Shown here one piece after another: positions 43,242 to 52,094 of a stretch of DNA of 64,000 nt. Below the pieces are notes generated by a model. It saw only the letters and a list, made by a program, of their open reading frames with translations. It was not told the DNA's origin and did no database searches. The position numbers and the translations under genes are program-made. This DNA comes from Flavobacterium sp. NG2 (GTDB lineage Bacteria > Bacteroidota > Bacteroidia > Flavobacteriales > Flavobacteriaceae): NCBI RefSeq assembly GCF_034119845.1, contig NZ_CP139420.1, positions 4,090,275-4,154,274 on the forward strand, read 5' to 3'. Within the stretch, counting starts at the first letter, position 1. Every line of letters begins with the position of its first letter.

Positions 43242-44570
43242 TTATACCAAAGCCGATACAAAATCCATTCGTACTGAACCATCTTCATCAATATGCGTTA
43301 GGTTTACTTCCTGTAGCGTGTTCGCTAACTCTGGATTCCAAGGTGTTTTTACTTTTACATAATTCTCCGTAAATCCGTGAATGTACCCTTCTTTATTTTC
43401 AGATTCAAACAAGACTGTTCTATTTGTTCCAATCTGACTTTCATAAAAAGCACGACGTTTTTTAACCGATAGTCCACGAAGCATTTTACTGCGTTTCGCG
43501 CGTACATTAGCAGGAACCACGCCTTCCATTTCCGCGGCTTCCGTGTTATCTCTTTCTGAATAGGTAAATACGTGTAAATACGAAATATCCATTTCATTCA
43601 AGAAATGATAGGTTTCTAAGAAATGCTCATCGGTCTCACCAGGAAAACCTACGATTACATCCACACCAATACAAGCATGCGGCATCACTTCACGTATTTT
43701 GTTTACACGTTCCGTATAGACTTCACGCTGATAACGACGTTTCATTAATTTCAAAATAGCATTGCTTCCTGACTGCAACGGCACATGAAAATGCGGTACA
43801 AAAGTTCTGCTCTTCGAAACAAATTCAATCGTTTCGTTTTTCAATAAATTCGGTTCAATGGACGAAATTCGCAAACGCTCAATTCCTTCTACCTCATCCA
43901 AGGCTTGTACTAAATCCAAGAAGGTATGTTCGTGTTTTTTGTTTCCAAATTCCCCTTTACCGTAATCCCCAATATTCACTCCTGTTAGCACAATTTCCTT
44001 GATGCCCTGTTTCGAAATTTCATAAGCGTTTTGCAATACATTTTCAAGTGCATCACTACGCGAAATCCCTCTCGCTAACGGTATCGTACAATAGGTACAT
44101 TTATAATCACAACCATCTTGCACCTTTAGGAACGCACGGGTACGGTCACCTATGGAATAACTGCCCACATAGAAATCGGCTTCAGCAATTTCACAAGAAT
44201 GCACCTCGCCCATGTCATTTTTGGACAAGTCATTGATATAATCAGCTAGTTTGAATTTCTCCGTCGCACCTAGCACCAAATCCACCCCATCGACATTTGC
44301 CAATTCTTCAGGTTTCAATTGTGCATAACAGCCCACAGCAGCCACAAAAGCTTTGTTGTTCAACTTCATGGCCTTACGTACCACTTGTTTGAACTGCTTG
44401 TCGGCATTTTCAGTAACGGAACAGGTATTGATTACGTACATATCGGCGACTTCCTCAAAATCAACGCGGTCAAAACCTTCGTCTTGTAAATTACGAGCAA
44501 TAGTCGATGTCTCCGAAAAATTTAGTTTACAGCCCAAAGTATAAAAGGCCACTTTTTTTCTTTTCTCCAT
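43242..44570 (-). CDS. mtaB: tRNA t6A37 methylthiotransferase MtaB
   Basis: This 442-residue radical-SAM enzyme converts t6A37 to ms2t6A37 in tRNA. The N-terminal UPF0004 domain binds one 4Fe-4S cluster through Cys14, Cys50 and Cys81 (TLGCKLNFSE, INTCSVTENAD, VGCYAQ). The radical-SAM cluster motif CxxxCxxC is CDYKCTYC (Cys154, Cys158, Cys161). A TRAM domain closes the protein (about 375-440). The TLGCKLNFSE start distinguishes MtaB from MiaB. It is preceded by a TAAATTTG promoter element at 44617. Confidence 0.92.
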   Translation of the reverse strand: MEKRKKVAFYTLGCKLNFSETSTIARNLQDEGFDRVDFEEVADMYVINTCSVTENADKQFKQVVRKAMKLNNKAFVAAVGCYAQLKPEELANVDGVDLVLGATEKFKLADYINDLSKNDMGEVHSCEIAEADFYVGSYSIGDRTRAFLKVQDGCDYKCTYCTIPLARGISRSDALENVLQNAYEISKQGIKEIVLTGVNIGDYGKGEFGNKKHEHTFLDLVQALDEVEGIERLRISSIEPNLLKNETIEFVSKSRTFVPHFHVPLQSGSNAILKLMKRRYQREVYTERVNKIREVMPHACIGVDVIVGFPGETDEHFLETYHFLNEMDISYLHVFTYSERDNTEAAEMEGVVPANVRAKRSKMLRGLSVKKRRAFYESQIGTNRTVLFESENKEGYIHGFTENYVKVKTPWNPELANTLQEVNLTHIDEDGSVRMDFVSALV

Positions 44571-44616
44571 AAGTAGTCTCCATTTAATGAAATCGTTGTC
44601 AAAAAAATGAAGTGCG

Positions 44617-44624
44617 CAAATTTA
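44617..44624 (-). promoter_or_regulatory. -7 promoter element of mtaB
   Basis: TAAATTTG on the minus strand, 46 bases before the start at 44570. Confidence 0.5.
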
Positions 44625-44695
44625 CAAACAAATACAATAGCATGGAAATGAAACTGAATTTTATTAAAATCAAAATTTGGGCATGAGAATACTAC

Positions 44696-44725
44696 TGTAG
44701 GGACAGCTCGCAAGCTGTCCCTACA
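44696..44725. repeat. Perfect GTAGGGACAGCT hairpin
   Basis: TGTAGGGACAGCT (44696-44708) and its exact reverse complement (44713-44725) around a CGCA loop. This GTAGGGACAG palindrome is a known type of bacterial intergenic repeat. It may also terminate the HAD phosphatase transcript from the minus strand, though no T-run follows. Confidence 0.6.
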
Positions 44726-44744
44726 ACGCAATATACATTTAAAT

Positions 44745-45542
44745 CTAATTCAATATAAAACGACGTACCACCTCAGCGACACCATGATCGTTGTTTGAAG
44801 CCACAATCACATTGGCACGGTCACGCAAATCAGGATCTACGTTATCCACCCATACACCAAGTCCTGCATATTCCACCATCGTTAAATCGTTTCCAGCATT
44901 CCCCACTGCAATCACTTCGGCTTGTTTGATGTTTAGTTTTTCGGCTAAGAAATGAACGCTGGCCGCTTTATCTATTCCGTTTTGGGCCACTTCAAGGAAA
45001 AAAGGTTTTGACATACATACACTCAAATGAGGCATGGCCGCTTTCAACTTTCCTTCAACTGTTTTTAAATAGGTTGGTTCTTCTAGTAAAATACATTTTA
45101 TTGCTGGCTTGTAAATTGCTTCTTTAAAATTAGGGACAACATTGTGATGCATTCCTGTAATATTTAATTCCACATCAATATACTCAGAATGTGTTTCACT
45201 TACTAAAGATCCATCAAGATAGGTGATAATATGTGTTTTATTTTCCAAACTATAATCGTACAACTCGTGAATTTGCTCTTGCGTTAATGTTTGTTCAAAA
45301 ATCACTTCATTGTTTTTCAAATCAGTGATGACTGCACCGTTATACGAAATAATATAAGAATCTTCAAGATTCAATTCTTTTGCATATTCAACCATTGCAG
45401 GCGTAGGACGTCCAGAAGCTAAAACAATCTGAACACCTGCCTCTTTGGCCAAAGCCAACATATTTTTATTTTCTTCCGAAATTGTATGGTCATCCATCAA
45501 CAAGGTGTCATCCATGTCTAAGACCAGCATTTTGTATTTCAT
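44745..45542 (-). CDS. Cof-type HAD-IIB sugar-phosphatase-like hydrolase
   Basis: This 265-residue cytoplasmic phosphatase has motif I LDMDDTLL (nucleophile Asp and Asp +2), motif II VLASGRP, Lys in the FLEVAQNGIDKAAS region and motif IV AVGNAGNDLTM, with GNDLTM replacing the usual GDxxNDxxM. A C2-type cap (about 85-190) is inserted between. ATG 45542 (MKYKMLVLDMD) is chosen because the 24 codons before it are repeat-derived. Substrate is unknown; family members dephosphorylate sugar phosphates, FMN or pyridoxal phosphate. Confidence 0.85.
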   Translation of the reverse strand: MKYKMLVLDMDDTLLMDDHTISEENKNMLALAKEAGVQIVLASGRPTPAMVEYAKELNLEDSYIISYNGAVITDLKNNEVIFEQTLTQEQIHELYDYSLENKTHIITYLDGSLVSETHSEYIDVELNITGMHHNVVPNFKEAIYKPAIKCILLEEPTYLKTVEGKLKAAMPHLSVCMSKPFFLEVAQNGIDKAASVHFLAEKLNIKQAEVIAVGNAGNDLTMVEYAGLGVWVDNVDPDLRDRANVIVASNNDHGVAEVVRRFILN

Positions 45543-45646
45543 ATAAAGATATTTTATTAACACAGATTTCTCCGATTTACACAGAGAAATACAGTTCAAA
45601 AATATCTGTGCCAATCTGTGAAATCTGTGTTTTTATTTATCAAATT

Positions 45647-45865
45647 CTACAAATTCATTTTGAATTCCTCAATAATCGGATAAATTTTTCCGTATAAGGT
45701 TTCTTGAACAAACAATTCGACTGCTTGACCATAACTACCAAAACCTGCCAGACGTGCTGATTGGATATTAACTTTCATCACCACATCAACTCCTGCAGCT
45801 TCAATTTTCTCTTTTAAAGCAAGAGCTAAAACTTCACTCCCAGAAAACACTTTCATTAATCCCAT
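45647..45865 (-). CDS. DUF2007-domain putative signal-transducing protein
   Basis: The product is about 72 residues from ATG 45865 (MGLMKVFSGSEVLALALKEK); the frame is open to 45904. It is a single DUF2007 ferredoxin-like domain with the typical start KVFSGSEVLALALKEKIEAA and the end VQETLYGKIYPIIEEF. Such small domains, often joined to transporters or membrane proteins, are thought to bind a metabolite or PII-like partner. It is upstream of the HAD phosphatase and downstream of the DEAD-box gene on the same strand. Confidence 0.75.
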   Translation of the reverse strand: MGLMKVFSGSEVLALALKEKIEAAGVDVVMKVNIQSARLAGFGSYGQAVELFVQETLYGKIYPIIEEFKMNL

Positions 45866-45939
45866 TATATTTTGTTTTTTTTGTTTAACGTTTAAAGTTT
45901 TCAATCAACAGACTTCAACAACATTTAAAGTACTATTGA

Positions 45940-46596
45940 TTAAACATTTTCATCTTCACCCTCTTCTTCCTCGTCCTCATCTTCATATTCTTCAAAATCA
46001 AATTCAAAAGGTTCGATTAGCATTTTATCGGCCAAAGATTCGATACGTTCAGTCATTTCAGATGCAAAAATGATACGTTGTGTTTTAACGATACTATTCG
46101 AGATACGCATAATTTTTGTTTCGTGACGCAAACGCAACATTGGGTCGGCATCATCAACGATAAACATTTTTAAGCGATTGACATTGTACCCTGCTGTTGA
46201 CAACATATTGCTTAACTTATTGGGTGTCCCAACAAGCACATCAATTCCTCCCGAAATATAGTTTTTATCATAATCCATATCGCCTTTGTCGTGAACGCCA
46301 AAAACAGTCAAATCCGTATGTCTTCCATATTTTTCAAACATTTCTAACATTTCAAGAACCTTATCTTTGTCCTGAACGACAATCAGTGCACGTGGCGATT
46401 GCTCTCCTTCTTTGACTAATTGCTGAATCACATTGATAACAATAGTTGTTGTTTTTCCGCTTCCTGCTGGAGCAAGGATTAAACAATCAGCACCACTTTT
46501 GATGGTCGAAAAAGTTTCTTTTTGCAATTCATTGGCTTCTACTAAACCATTTTCGATTAAAGACTCTTTAAGACCTTCGTTTATTTTTTTTAATTT
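45940..46596 (-). CDS. Short DEAD-box-like ATPase (one RecA domain)
   Basis: This 218-residue protein has the N-terminal RecA fold of DEAD/DEAH helicases only. It has a Q-like motif ELQKETFSTI, Walker A APAGSGKTT, motif Ib GTPNKL and motif II as DDAD rather than DEAD. The C-terminal helicase domain is absent; instead the protein ends in a very acidic tail (FDFEEYEDEDEEEEGEDENV). ATG 46596 is chosen. This looks like a stable stand-alone form rather than a truncation, since the frame is clean and ends in a specific tail. Possibly an RNA-binding ATPase; activity is unclear. Confidence 0.78.
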   Translation of the reverse strand, partial: KLKKINEGLKESLIENGLVEANELQKETFSTIKSGADCLILAPAGSGKTTTIVINVIQQLVKEGEQSPRALIVVQDKDKVLEMLEMFEKYGRHTDLTVFGVHDKGDMDYDKNYISGGIDVLVGTPNKLSNMLSTAGYNVNRLKMFIVDDADPMLRLRHETKIMRISNSIVKTQRIIFASEMTERIESLADKMLIEPFEFDFEEYEDEDEEEEGEDENV

Positions 46597-46648
46597 CATT
46601 TCTATTGTTTTTATACTAAGATTCACAAAGAATTACTTAGCCCTTTTT

Positions 46649-46778
46649 AACACGAATTCCACGAATTTACACGAACATCAAAACTATTAAATTCCACGAA
46701 TTTGCCTTAGGCAAATATATTTAGTGAAATTAATTTTTTAAACATTTACAATTTGTGCTAATCTGTGTAATTTGTGTT
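46649..46778. repeat. Intergenic palindromic repeat, family R2, copy 3
   Basis: It opens AACACGAATTCCACGAATTT and closes ..GCTAATCTGTGTAATTTGTGTT, with the central palindrome TTTGCCTTAGGCAAA (46702-46716), the same design as copy 1 (GCCTTAGGCA core). Confidence 0.7.
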
Positions 46779-46835
46779 TATCCTTTTTTCGTTTGAATTA
46801 ACTTTGTTCTATTTTGAATCTTTTGTCCAAAATAT

Positions 46836-47999
46836 TTATTTACTAGCAAACAGCTTCACATCCGTTTCGGAAATTTCGCTTCCGCCAAGGATAATCAAAC
46901 GTTCGACTACGTTTCGTAATTCTCGTATGTTTCCTGTCCAATCGTATTCTTGCAATAATTTGATAGCTTTGTCTGAAAATTTCTTCACAGCCGTCCCTTG
47001 TTCTGATGCAATTTTATTGGCAAAATGAGTCACCAAAAGCGGAATATCATCACGACGTTCATTCAACGAAGGCACTTTGATTAAAATCACCGCTAGACGA
47101 TGGTACAAATCCTCACGAAAACGCCCTTCGGCAATTTCAGTTTTCAAATCTTTATTGGTAGCTGCTACCACACGCACATCAACTTTGATATCTTTGTCCG
47201 CACCTACTCTTGTGATAATATTTTCTTGTAATGCTCGCAATACTTTGGCTTGAGCCGAAAGACTCATGTCGCCAATTTCATCCAAGAATATCGTTCCCTT
47301 ATCAGCTGCTTCAAACTTCCCTGCACGGTCTTTAACAGCCGAGGTAAAAGCTCCTTTAACGTGACCAAACAACTCACTTTCAATCAACTCTGATGGAATA
47401 GCAGCACAATTCACTTCAATTAAAGGAAAAGCAGCACGCTCGCTTTTCTCGTGTAATTGATGTGCTACGAGTTCTTTTCCTGTTCCGTTAGCACCTGTGA
47501 TAAGTACACGAGCTTCTGTAGGCGCAACTTTATCAATCATCAATTTGATGTGATCAATAGCTTCACTTTCACCTATTATTTGGTAGTTTTTGGAAACTTT
47601 TTTCTTTAAAATTTTATTCTCAACTACCAATTGTTTACGGTCTAAAGCGTTGCGAACAGTATTTAACAAACGGTTTAAATCTGGTGGTTTTGAGATATAA
47701 TCAAAAGCACCTAAACGCATGGTATTTATAGCCGTTTCCATATCGCCATGACCAGAAATCATGACCATTGGAATTTCGGGTTTTATTTTTTTCACTTCTT
47801 CTAGGACTTCGACACCGTCCATTTTCGGCATTTTGATGTCGCAGAGCACTAGGTCGTAATCGTTGTTTTTTATTTTTTCTAAACCAACAGTTCCATCTTC
47901 AGCTTCTTCTACTTCATAGGTATTGTTTTCCTCGCAAAGTATTTTGGATAGTACTCTTCGGATGGCGGCTTCGTCTTCTATTATTAGTATTTTAGGCAT
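46836..47999 (-). CDS. NtrC-family response regulator without DNA-binding domain
   Basis: This 387-residue protein has a receiver domain at 1-118 (IEDEAAIRRVLSKIL, phosphoacceptor Asp in DLVLCDIKMPKMDGV) and a sigma-54 AAA+ ATPase domain at about 140-375, with Walker A GANGTGKE, the sigma-54-contact loop as GAFTSA (usually GAFTGA), and Walker B GTIFLDEIGD. It stops after VERLIILGGSEISETDVKLF, where most relatives continue into a Fis-type helix-turn-helix of 40-50 residues. It might activate sigma-54 from solution, as some such proteins do. No cognate kinase gene is adjacent. Confidence 0.87.
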   Translation of the reverse strand: MPKILIIEDEAAIRRVLSKILCEENNTYEVEEAEDGTVGLEKIKNNDYDLVLCDIKMPKMDGVEVLEEVKKIKPEIPMVMISGHGDMETAINTMRLGAFDYISKPPDLNRLLNTVRNALDRKQLVVENKILKKKVSKNYQIIGESEAIDHIKLMIDKVAPTEARVLITGANGTGKELVAHQLHEKSERAAFPLIEVNCAAIPSELIESELFGHVKGAFTSAVKDRAGKFEAADKGTIFLDEIGDMSLSAQAKVLRALQENIITRVGADKDIKVDVRVVAATNKDLKTEIAEGRFREDLYHRLAVILIKVPSLNERRDDIPLLVTHFANKIASEQGTAVKKFSDKAIKLLQEYDWTGNIRELRNVVERLIILGGSEISETDVKLFASK

Positions 48000-48300
48000 G
48001 CTTTTTTGTTTAATCTGTTTAATGGTTTAACTGGTGATTCGCTTAATTGGTTAATTGTTATCTCAACTTACTGAATAACCTAGTCCTTACTTTTTAGCCC
48101 TGATTACTTCACTATTCTTTTATTTCTCTGGTGTTCAGTGAACTTCGTTTAAGCCGGTATCCTCGCAGCGATAGCGGAAAGAGAAAGGCGAAAGCAGGAA
48201 CAATGTTAACTGACAAAAACCAAGCCATTCGCTCCTTCTTCTTGATTAATTGGTTAACTGTTTATTCGATTAAGCGATTAAACAATTAAACGCTTAATCA
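48000..48300. repeat. Gap with outer inverted repeat and TAGCCCTGAT element (family R4)
   Basis: The ends (GTTTAATCTGTTTAATGG.. at about 48008 and ..GATTAAGCGATTAAACAATT at about 48270) form a loose inverted pair built from TTAATCG-like words. Between them 48095-48206 is an R4 element: TAGCCCTGAT .. AGCCGGTATCC .. GATAGCGGAAAG .. GAAAGCAGGAACAATG. No gene is present. Confidence 0.6.
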
Positions 48301-49608
48301 TTAATATTTCAACCATCGGTACAATTCTTTCCAACTTGGTTTTTTGCCGTACATTAGGATTCCTACTCTATATATTTTGGCAGCAAACCAAACGACTCCA
48401 AAAAAGGTTCCGAAAAGCAAGGTTACCGAAATCGCGATTTGCCACAAAGGTACGCCAAAAGGAATTCGCATGAGCATTACGATAGGCGATGTGAGTGGAA
48501 TCATCGAGCAAACAACAGCAATGGTACCATGCGGGTCGTTCATAACGCTAAAAAAACCAATGTAAACACTCAGTACCAACGGCATGATGATAGGCAAAAG
48601 GAATTGTTGTGAGTCGGTTTGATTGTCGACTGCGGCTCCAATGGCGGCATAAAATGAACTATACAAAAAATAACCTCCAATAAAATACACAACAAACCCT
48701 AAGAGGATTGAAGCTATAGGAAGGTTCCACAATTCCTTGATGTATAATTGGGCTGTTTGTGCAATATTGGGCGGAATTTGAGATACGGGCAAGCCAGAAA
48801 CCGATCCTGTTGAAACACCAAAAACCATCGATGCGGTTGTCATTAACAACAAACCGATTATCGCCCAAATGGTAAATTGTAAAATCCCTGCCAATGAGGT
48901 TCCAATGATTTTCCCAATCATCAATTGAAAAGGCTTGACAGAGGAAATAATGATTTCAATGATACGGTTTGTTTTCTCTTCGATAACGGAACGCATAACC
49001 ATATTTCCGTAAATGATAATGAACATCATCACGAGATAACCAAAAGCACCTCCAATGAAAATCTTAATTTCGTTTAGTCCTTTCAGGGTTTCTTCACCTG
49101 AAGTTTTAACTAAGTTTAGATTGATGTGCGATTGTGCTTTTTGAATCGCAAGCGTATCTAAATGGGCGTTTTCAAGATTGATTTTGGTGATTTTAGCATC
49201 AATAACAGCTTGTACATTTTCGATAAACGAAATACTAGGACTACCATTAGATATGTATTCAATTTTCGATTCTAATTCGGAAACATTCTGTGTATTTGGG
49301 ATAATCAATACACCTTCGTATTGCTGATTCGTAATGCTATCTTTAAGAAACTGAATTTCTATAGGAGATAAATCGATGTATTTGAATTCGTTTTCAGGAT
49401 TGTTTTGTGCCACAAATTCATTGACAAACAAACCTGAAGCATCATGAATAGCCACACGCTTGGTATCAGACTTCATCGAACTCAAATAACTAATCAATAT
49501 CGTGATGGCAACAAACAACAACGGACTCAAAAAAGTCATCACAATGAAGGACTTATTGCGCACCTTAGCTATAAATTCTCTTTTTATGATTAATGATATA
49601 ATACTCAT
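48301..49608 (-). CDS. natB: ABC exporter permease, NatB type
   Basis: The 435 residues have an N-terminal helix after MSIISLIIKREFIAKVRNKS (about 20-40), then a large extracytoplasmic domain (about 40-190, with IEYISNGSPSISFIENVQAV), then five to six helices (about 190-430, e.g. AFGYLVMMFIIIYGNMVMRS and TNRIIEIIISSVKPFQLMIG). This ABC-2 layout matches sodium/drug exporters such as B. subtilis NatB. Start 49608 is preferred over 49617 by family pattern. The ATP-binding partner is 70 bases upstream. The substrate (Na+ or antibiotic) is not determined. Confidence 0.85.
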   Translation of the reverse strand: MSIISLIIKREFIAKVRNKSFIVMTFLSPLLFVAITILISYLSSMKSDTKRVAIHDASGLFVNEFVAQNNPENEFKYIDLSPIEIQFLKDSITNQQYEGVLIIPNTQNVSELESKIEYISNGSPSISFIENVQAVIDAKITKINLENAHLDTLAIQKAQSHINLNLVKTSGEETLKGLNEIKIFIGGAFGYLVMMFIIIYGNMVMRSVIEEKTNRIIEIIISSVKPFQLMIGKIIGTSLAGILQFTIWAIIGLLLMTTASMVFGVSTGSVSGLPVSQIPPNIAQTAQLYIKELWNLPIASILLGFVVYFIGGYFLYSSFYAAIGAAVDNQTDSQQFLLPIIMPLVLSVYIGFFSVMNDPHGTIAVVCSMIPLTSPIVMLMRIPFGVPLWQIAISVTLLFGTFFGVVWFAAKIYRVGILMYGKKPSWKELYRWLKY

Positions 49609-49630
49609 GCTTCGCAAATTTCAAAATTTA

Positions 49631-49667
49631 AAATCCCAAAACCCCAATACATTGGAATTTGGGATTT
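49631..49667. terminator. Intercistronic hairpin between NatA- and NatB-like genes
   Basis: AAATCCCAAA (49631-49640) pairs with TTTGGGATTT (49658-49667), with a 17-nt loop. No strong T-run on the minus strand, so attenuation or RNA processing rather than full termination is likely. Confidence 0.5.
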
Positions 49668-49678
49668 CTTTATTGTTT

Positions 49679-50602
49679 TTATTTTTTAGTTACAGTTTGG
49701 ATAAAAATATCATTCACTGACGGGATTTTCTCTACAAAGTGCATCACTTGTCCTTTTTGAACCAAAACATTCAAAAGTTCGTTAGGTGTAGCATTGCCAA
49801 TATGAATCTCTAATTTCAATTCGTTTCCTAATGATTTAAAGTTAGCTGGACCTACAGTAAACTTTTGGGTAATCGCATACATCAATCCTTCGACATCATC
49901 GGATAAAATTCCAACTTCGTAACTATTAGTTTTGAATTGGCGTTTGACGTCAATCAATTTACCTTCAATCAATTTATTCGATTTATGAATCAAAGCGATA
50001 TCATCACATAATTCCTCCACGCTTTCCATACGGTGCGTAGAGAAAATAATCGTTGCGCCTTGTTCTTTGAGCGCTAATATTTCGTCCTTGATGACATTTG
50101 CATTTACAGGGTCAAAACCAGAAAAAGGTTCGTCAAAAATCAGCAACTTAGGTTGATGTAGCACACAAACCACAAACTGGATTTTTTGCGCCATTCCTTT
50201 GGATAATTCTTGAATTTTCTTGTTCCACCATCCCTGAATTCCCAAACGATCAAACCAATAATCTAGTTGTTTTTTGGCTTCTGCTTTTGTCAACCCTTTC
50301 ATTTGTGCCAAATATAAGCATTGCTCCCCCACTTTCATGCTTTGGTACAAACCTCGCTCTTCGGGTAAATAACCAATATGTTGTACGTGTTTGGGTTGTA
50401 ATTTTTCGCCGTCTAGGATAATTTGACCGCTATCTGGTAATGTGATTTGGTTGATGATTCGAATTAAGGATGTTTTCCCTGCTCCATTAGGACCTAAAAG
50501 ACCGTAAATACTCCCCTTAGGAACTGATAATGAAACTTCGTTAAGTGCTACATAATCACCGTATTGCTTTACGACATTATTGACTTCAAGTAAATAACTC
50601 AT
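49679..50602 (-). CDS. natA: ABC exporter ATP-binding protein, NatA type
   Basis: This 307-residue ATPase has Walker A GPNGAGKTS, Q-loop region GYLPEERGLYQSM, signature LSKGMAQKIQF (a variant of LSGGQ common in NatA-like proteins), Walker B LLIFDEPFSGFDP and the H-loop STHRMESVEELC. The C-terminal 90 residues form the DUF4162-type domain typical of this subfamily. It pairs with the ABC-2 permease downstream; together they make an exporter of ions, lipids or drugs. Confidence 0.87.
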   Translation of the reverse strand: MSYLLEVNNVVKQYGDYVALNEVSLSVPKGSIYGLLGPNGAGKTSLIRIINQITLPDSGQIILDGEKLQPKHVQHIGYLPEERGLYQSMKVGEQCLYLAQMKGLTKAEAKKQLDYWFDRLGIQGWWNKKIQELSKGMAQKIQFVVCVLHQPKLLIFDEPFSGFDPVNANVIKDEILALKEQGATIIFSTHRMESVEELCDDIALIHKSNKLIEGKLIDVKRQFKTNSYEVGILSDDVEGLMYAITQKFTVGPANFKSLGNELKLEIHIGNATPNELLNVLVQKGQVMHFVEKIPSVNDIFIQTVTKK

Positions 50603-50870
50603 TCTGTATTTTGAATTTATGTAAAAGTAAATAATTCGGGTGGAAATCCTTTGATTTGTTTATAAAAAAACAGAACGAAGAAATAACCGCAGATTCGCAA
50701 ATTATTTTTTTTTAAATATATATTTTATCTTTTTGAGCTAAATAATTTGCCCTAATTCCTCTTAAAGCGGTTTATCTACAATCAAAATTGTTAATGAAAT
50801 TACGACCTTAACGATAGCGAACAGATAAAACAATCTCCGATAAAAAACCATTTGCAACTAAGCATAAAAA
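50603..50870. other. Gene-free AT-rich gap
   Basis: This lies between the NatA-like gene and the dnaJ terminator. A TACTTTTA sequence on the minus strand near 50625 may be a poor -7 element for the transporter. No frame, repeat or RNA is recognised otherwise. Confidence 0.5.
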
Positions 50871-50900
50871 AACCCATTCCTATTTTAACAAGAATGGGTT
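50871..50900 (-). terminator. Terminator of the grpE-dnaJ operon
   Basis: AACCCATTC (50871-50879) pairs with GAATGGGTT (50892-50900), followed on the minus strand by TTTTTTATG. Confidence 0.8.
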
Positions 50901-50937
50901 CATATGAATTGTAATTTTAAATGATTGTTTTAATCAC

Positions 50938-52047
50938 TTAAGAAAACATATCTTTTACTTTTTCAAAAAATGATTTATCTGATTTCTCAGGACTTGGGAT
51001 AAAATTATCATCCGTTAAGTTTTTTTCGAAAAATTGTTTTTGCTCTTTGTTCAGGGTTTTTGGTGTCCAAACATTTACATGAACTAGTAAATCTCCGTTA
51101 CCATATCCGTTGATACTTGGAATTCCTTTTCCTTTCAAACGAAGAATTTTCCCTGACTGGATTCCTTCTTCAAGTTTGATTCTCACTTTACCGTTTACGG
51201 CTTCGATATCTTTAGAAACTCCTAAGATAGCTTCTGGAAAACTCACATATAAATCATAGTGTAAATTTTCACCTTCACGTTTTAAATATTCGTGCTCTAA
51301 TTCTTCGATAGCTACAATCAAATCACCTGGCACGCTGTTTCCTGGCGCATCATTTCCTTTTCCAGAAACTTTCAACTGCATTCCGTCAACAACTCCAGCT
51401 GGGATTTTGATTGAAACGGTCTCATCCTCTAGAATCATTCCTTGAGCATCAGCTTCAGAAGGCTTTCTATCTAGAATTTGACCAGAACCACCACAAGCAG
51501 GACAAGTTGTCGCCGATTGCATACGGCCCAAAATCGTATTAGTTACACGCATTACCTGTCCTTGACCATTACAAGTAGAACAAGTTTTATAACTTACTCC
51601 TGGCGCTTGAACCTTACGTTTTACTTTTACTTTTTTCTCTACTCCATTAGCAATTTCTTCTAATGTCAGTTTTACTTTGATACGAAGATTACTTCCTTTG
51701 GCTCTGCGAGGACCTCCGCCTCCGCCACCAAATCCGCCGAAACCACCACCGAAGATATCTCCAAACTGACTGAAGATATCGTCCATGTTCATTCCGCCAT
51801 GACCACCGCCAAAACCACCTGAACCATCAAAGGCTTGGTGTCCATATTGATCGTATTTTTGTCTTTTGGCAGGATCTCCTAAGATTTCATAGGCTTCCGC
51901 TGCTTCCTTAAACTTTTCTTCTGCCGTTTTGTCTCCAGGATTCTTGTCAGGATGAAACTCAATGGCTTTTTTTCTGTAGGCTTTCTTAATCGCTGCAGCA
52001 TCTGCACCTTTAGAAACACCTAATATTTCGTAAAAATCTTTTTTCAT
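50938..52047 (-). CDS. dnaJ: Chaperone protein DnaJ (two zinc-finger repeats only)
   Basis: This 369-residue Hsp40 co-chaperone stimulates DnaK. It has a J domain at 1-70 with HPD (EFHPDKNPGDK), a Gly/Phe-rich region at 75-115 (FGGGHGGMNMDDIFSQFGD), a cysteine-rich part and C-terminal substrate-binding domains at 200-330. The Cys-rich part carries only two CxxCxGxG motifs (CSTCNGQG and CPACGGSG, about 40 residues apart) instead of the usual four, so only one zinc site can form. This is the form seen in related Bacteroidota. It lies 47 bases after grpE on the same strand. Confidence 0.93.
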   Translation of the reverse strand: MKKDFYEILGVSKGADAAAIKKAYRKKAIEFHPDKNPGDKTAEEKFKEAAEAYEILGDPAKRQKYDQYGHQAFDGSGGFGGGHGGMNMDDIFSQFGDIFGGGFGGFGGGGGGPRRAKGSNLRIKVKLTLEEIANGVEKKVKVKRKVQAPGVSYKTCSTCNGQGQVMRVTNTILGRMQSATTCPACGGSGQILDRKPSEADAQGMILEDETVSIKIPAGVVDGMQLKVSGKGNDAPGNSVPGDLIVAIEELEHEYLKREGENLHYDLYVSFPEAILGVSKDIEAVNGKVRIKLEEGIQSGKILRLKGKGIPSINGYGNGDLLVHVNVWTPKTLNKEQKQFFEKNLTDDNFIPSPEKSDKSFFEKVKDMFS

Positions 52048-52094
52048 TGTATTTTATTTTGTTGAAAATGTCAGCAGTGCGTAAAAACGCTAAA

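Noticed and set aside
43355..43597. 80-codon and similar frames antisense or out of frame to large genes (also 39053-39250, 12705-12947, 14999-15684)
   Set aside because: Shadows of mtaB, the M49 peptidase, menD and the TonB receptor; no signals of their own.
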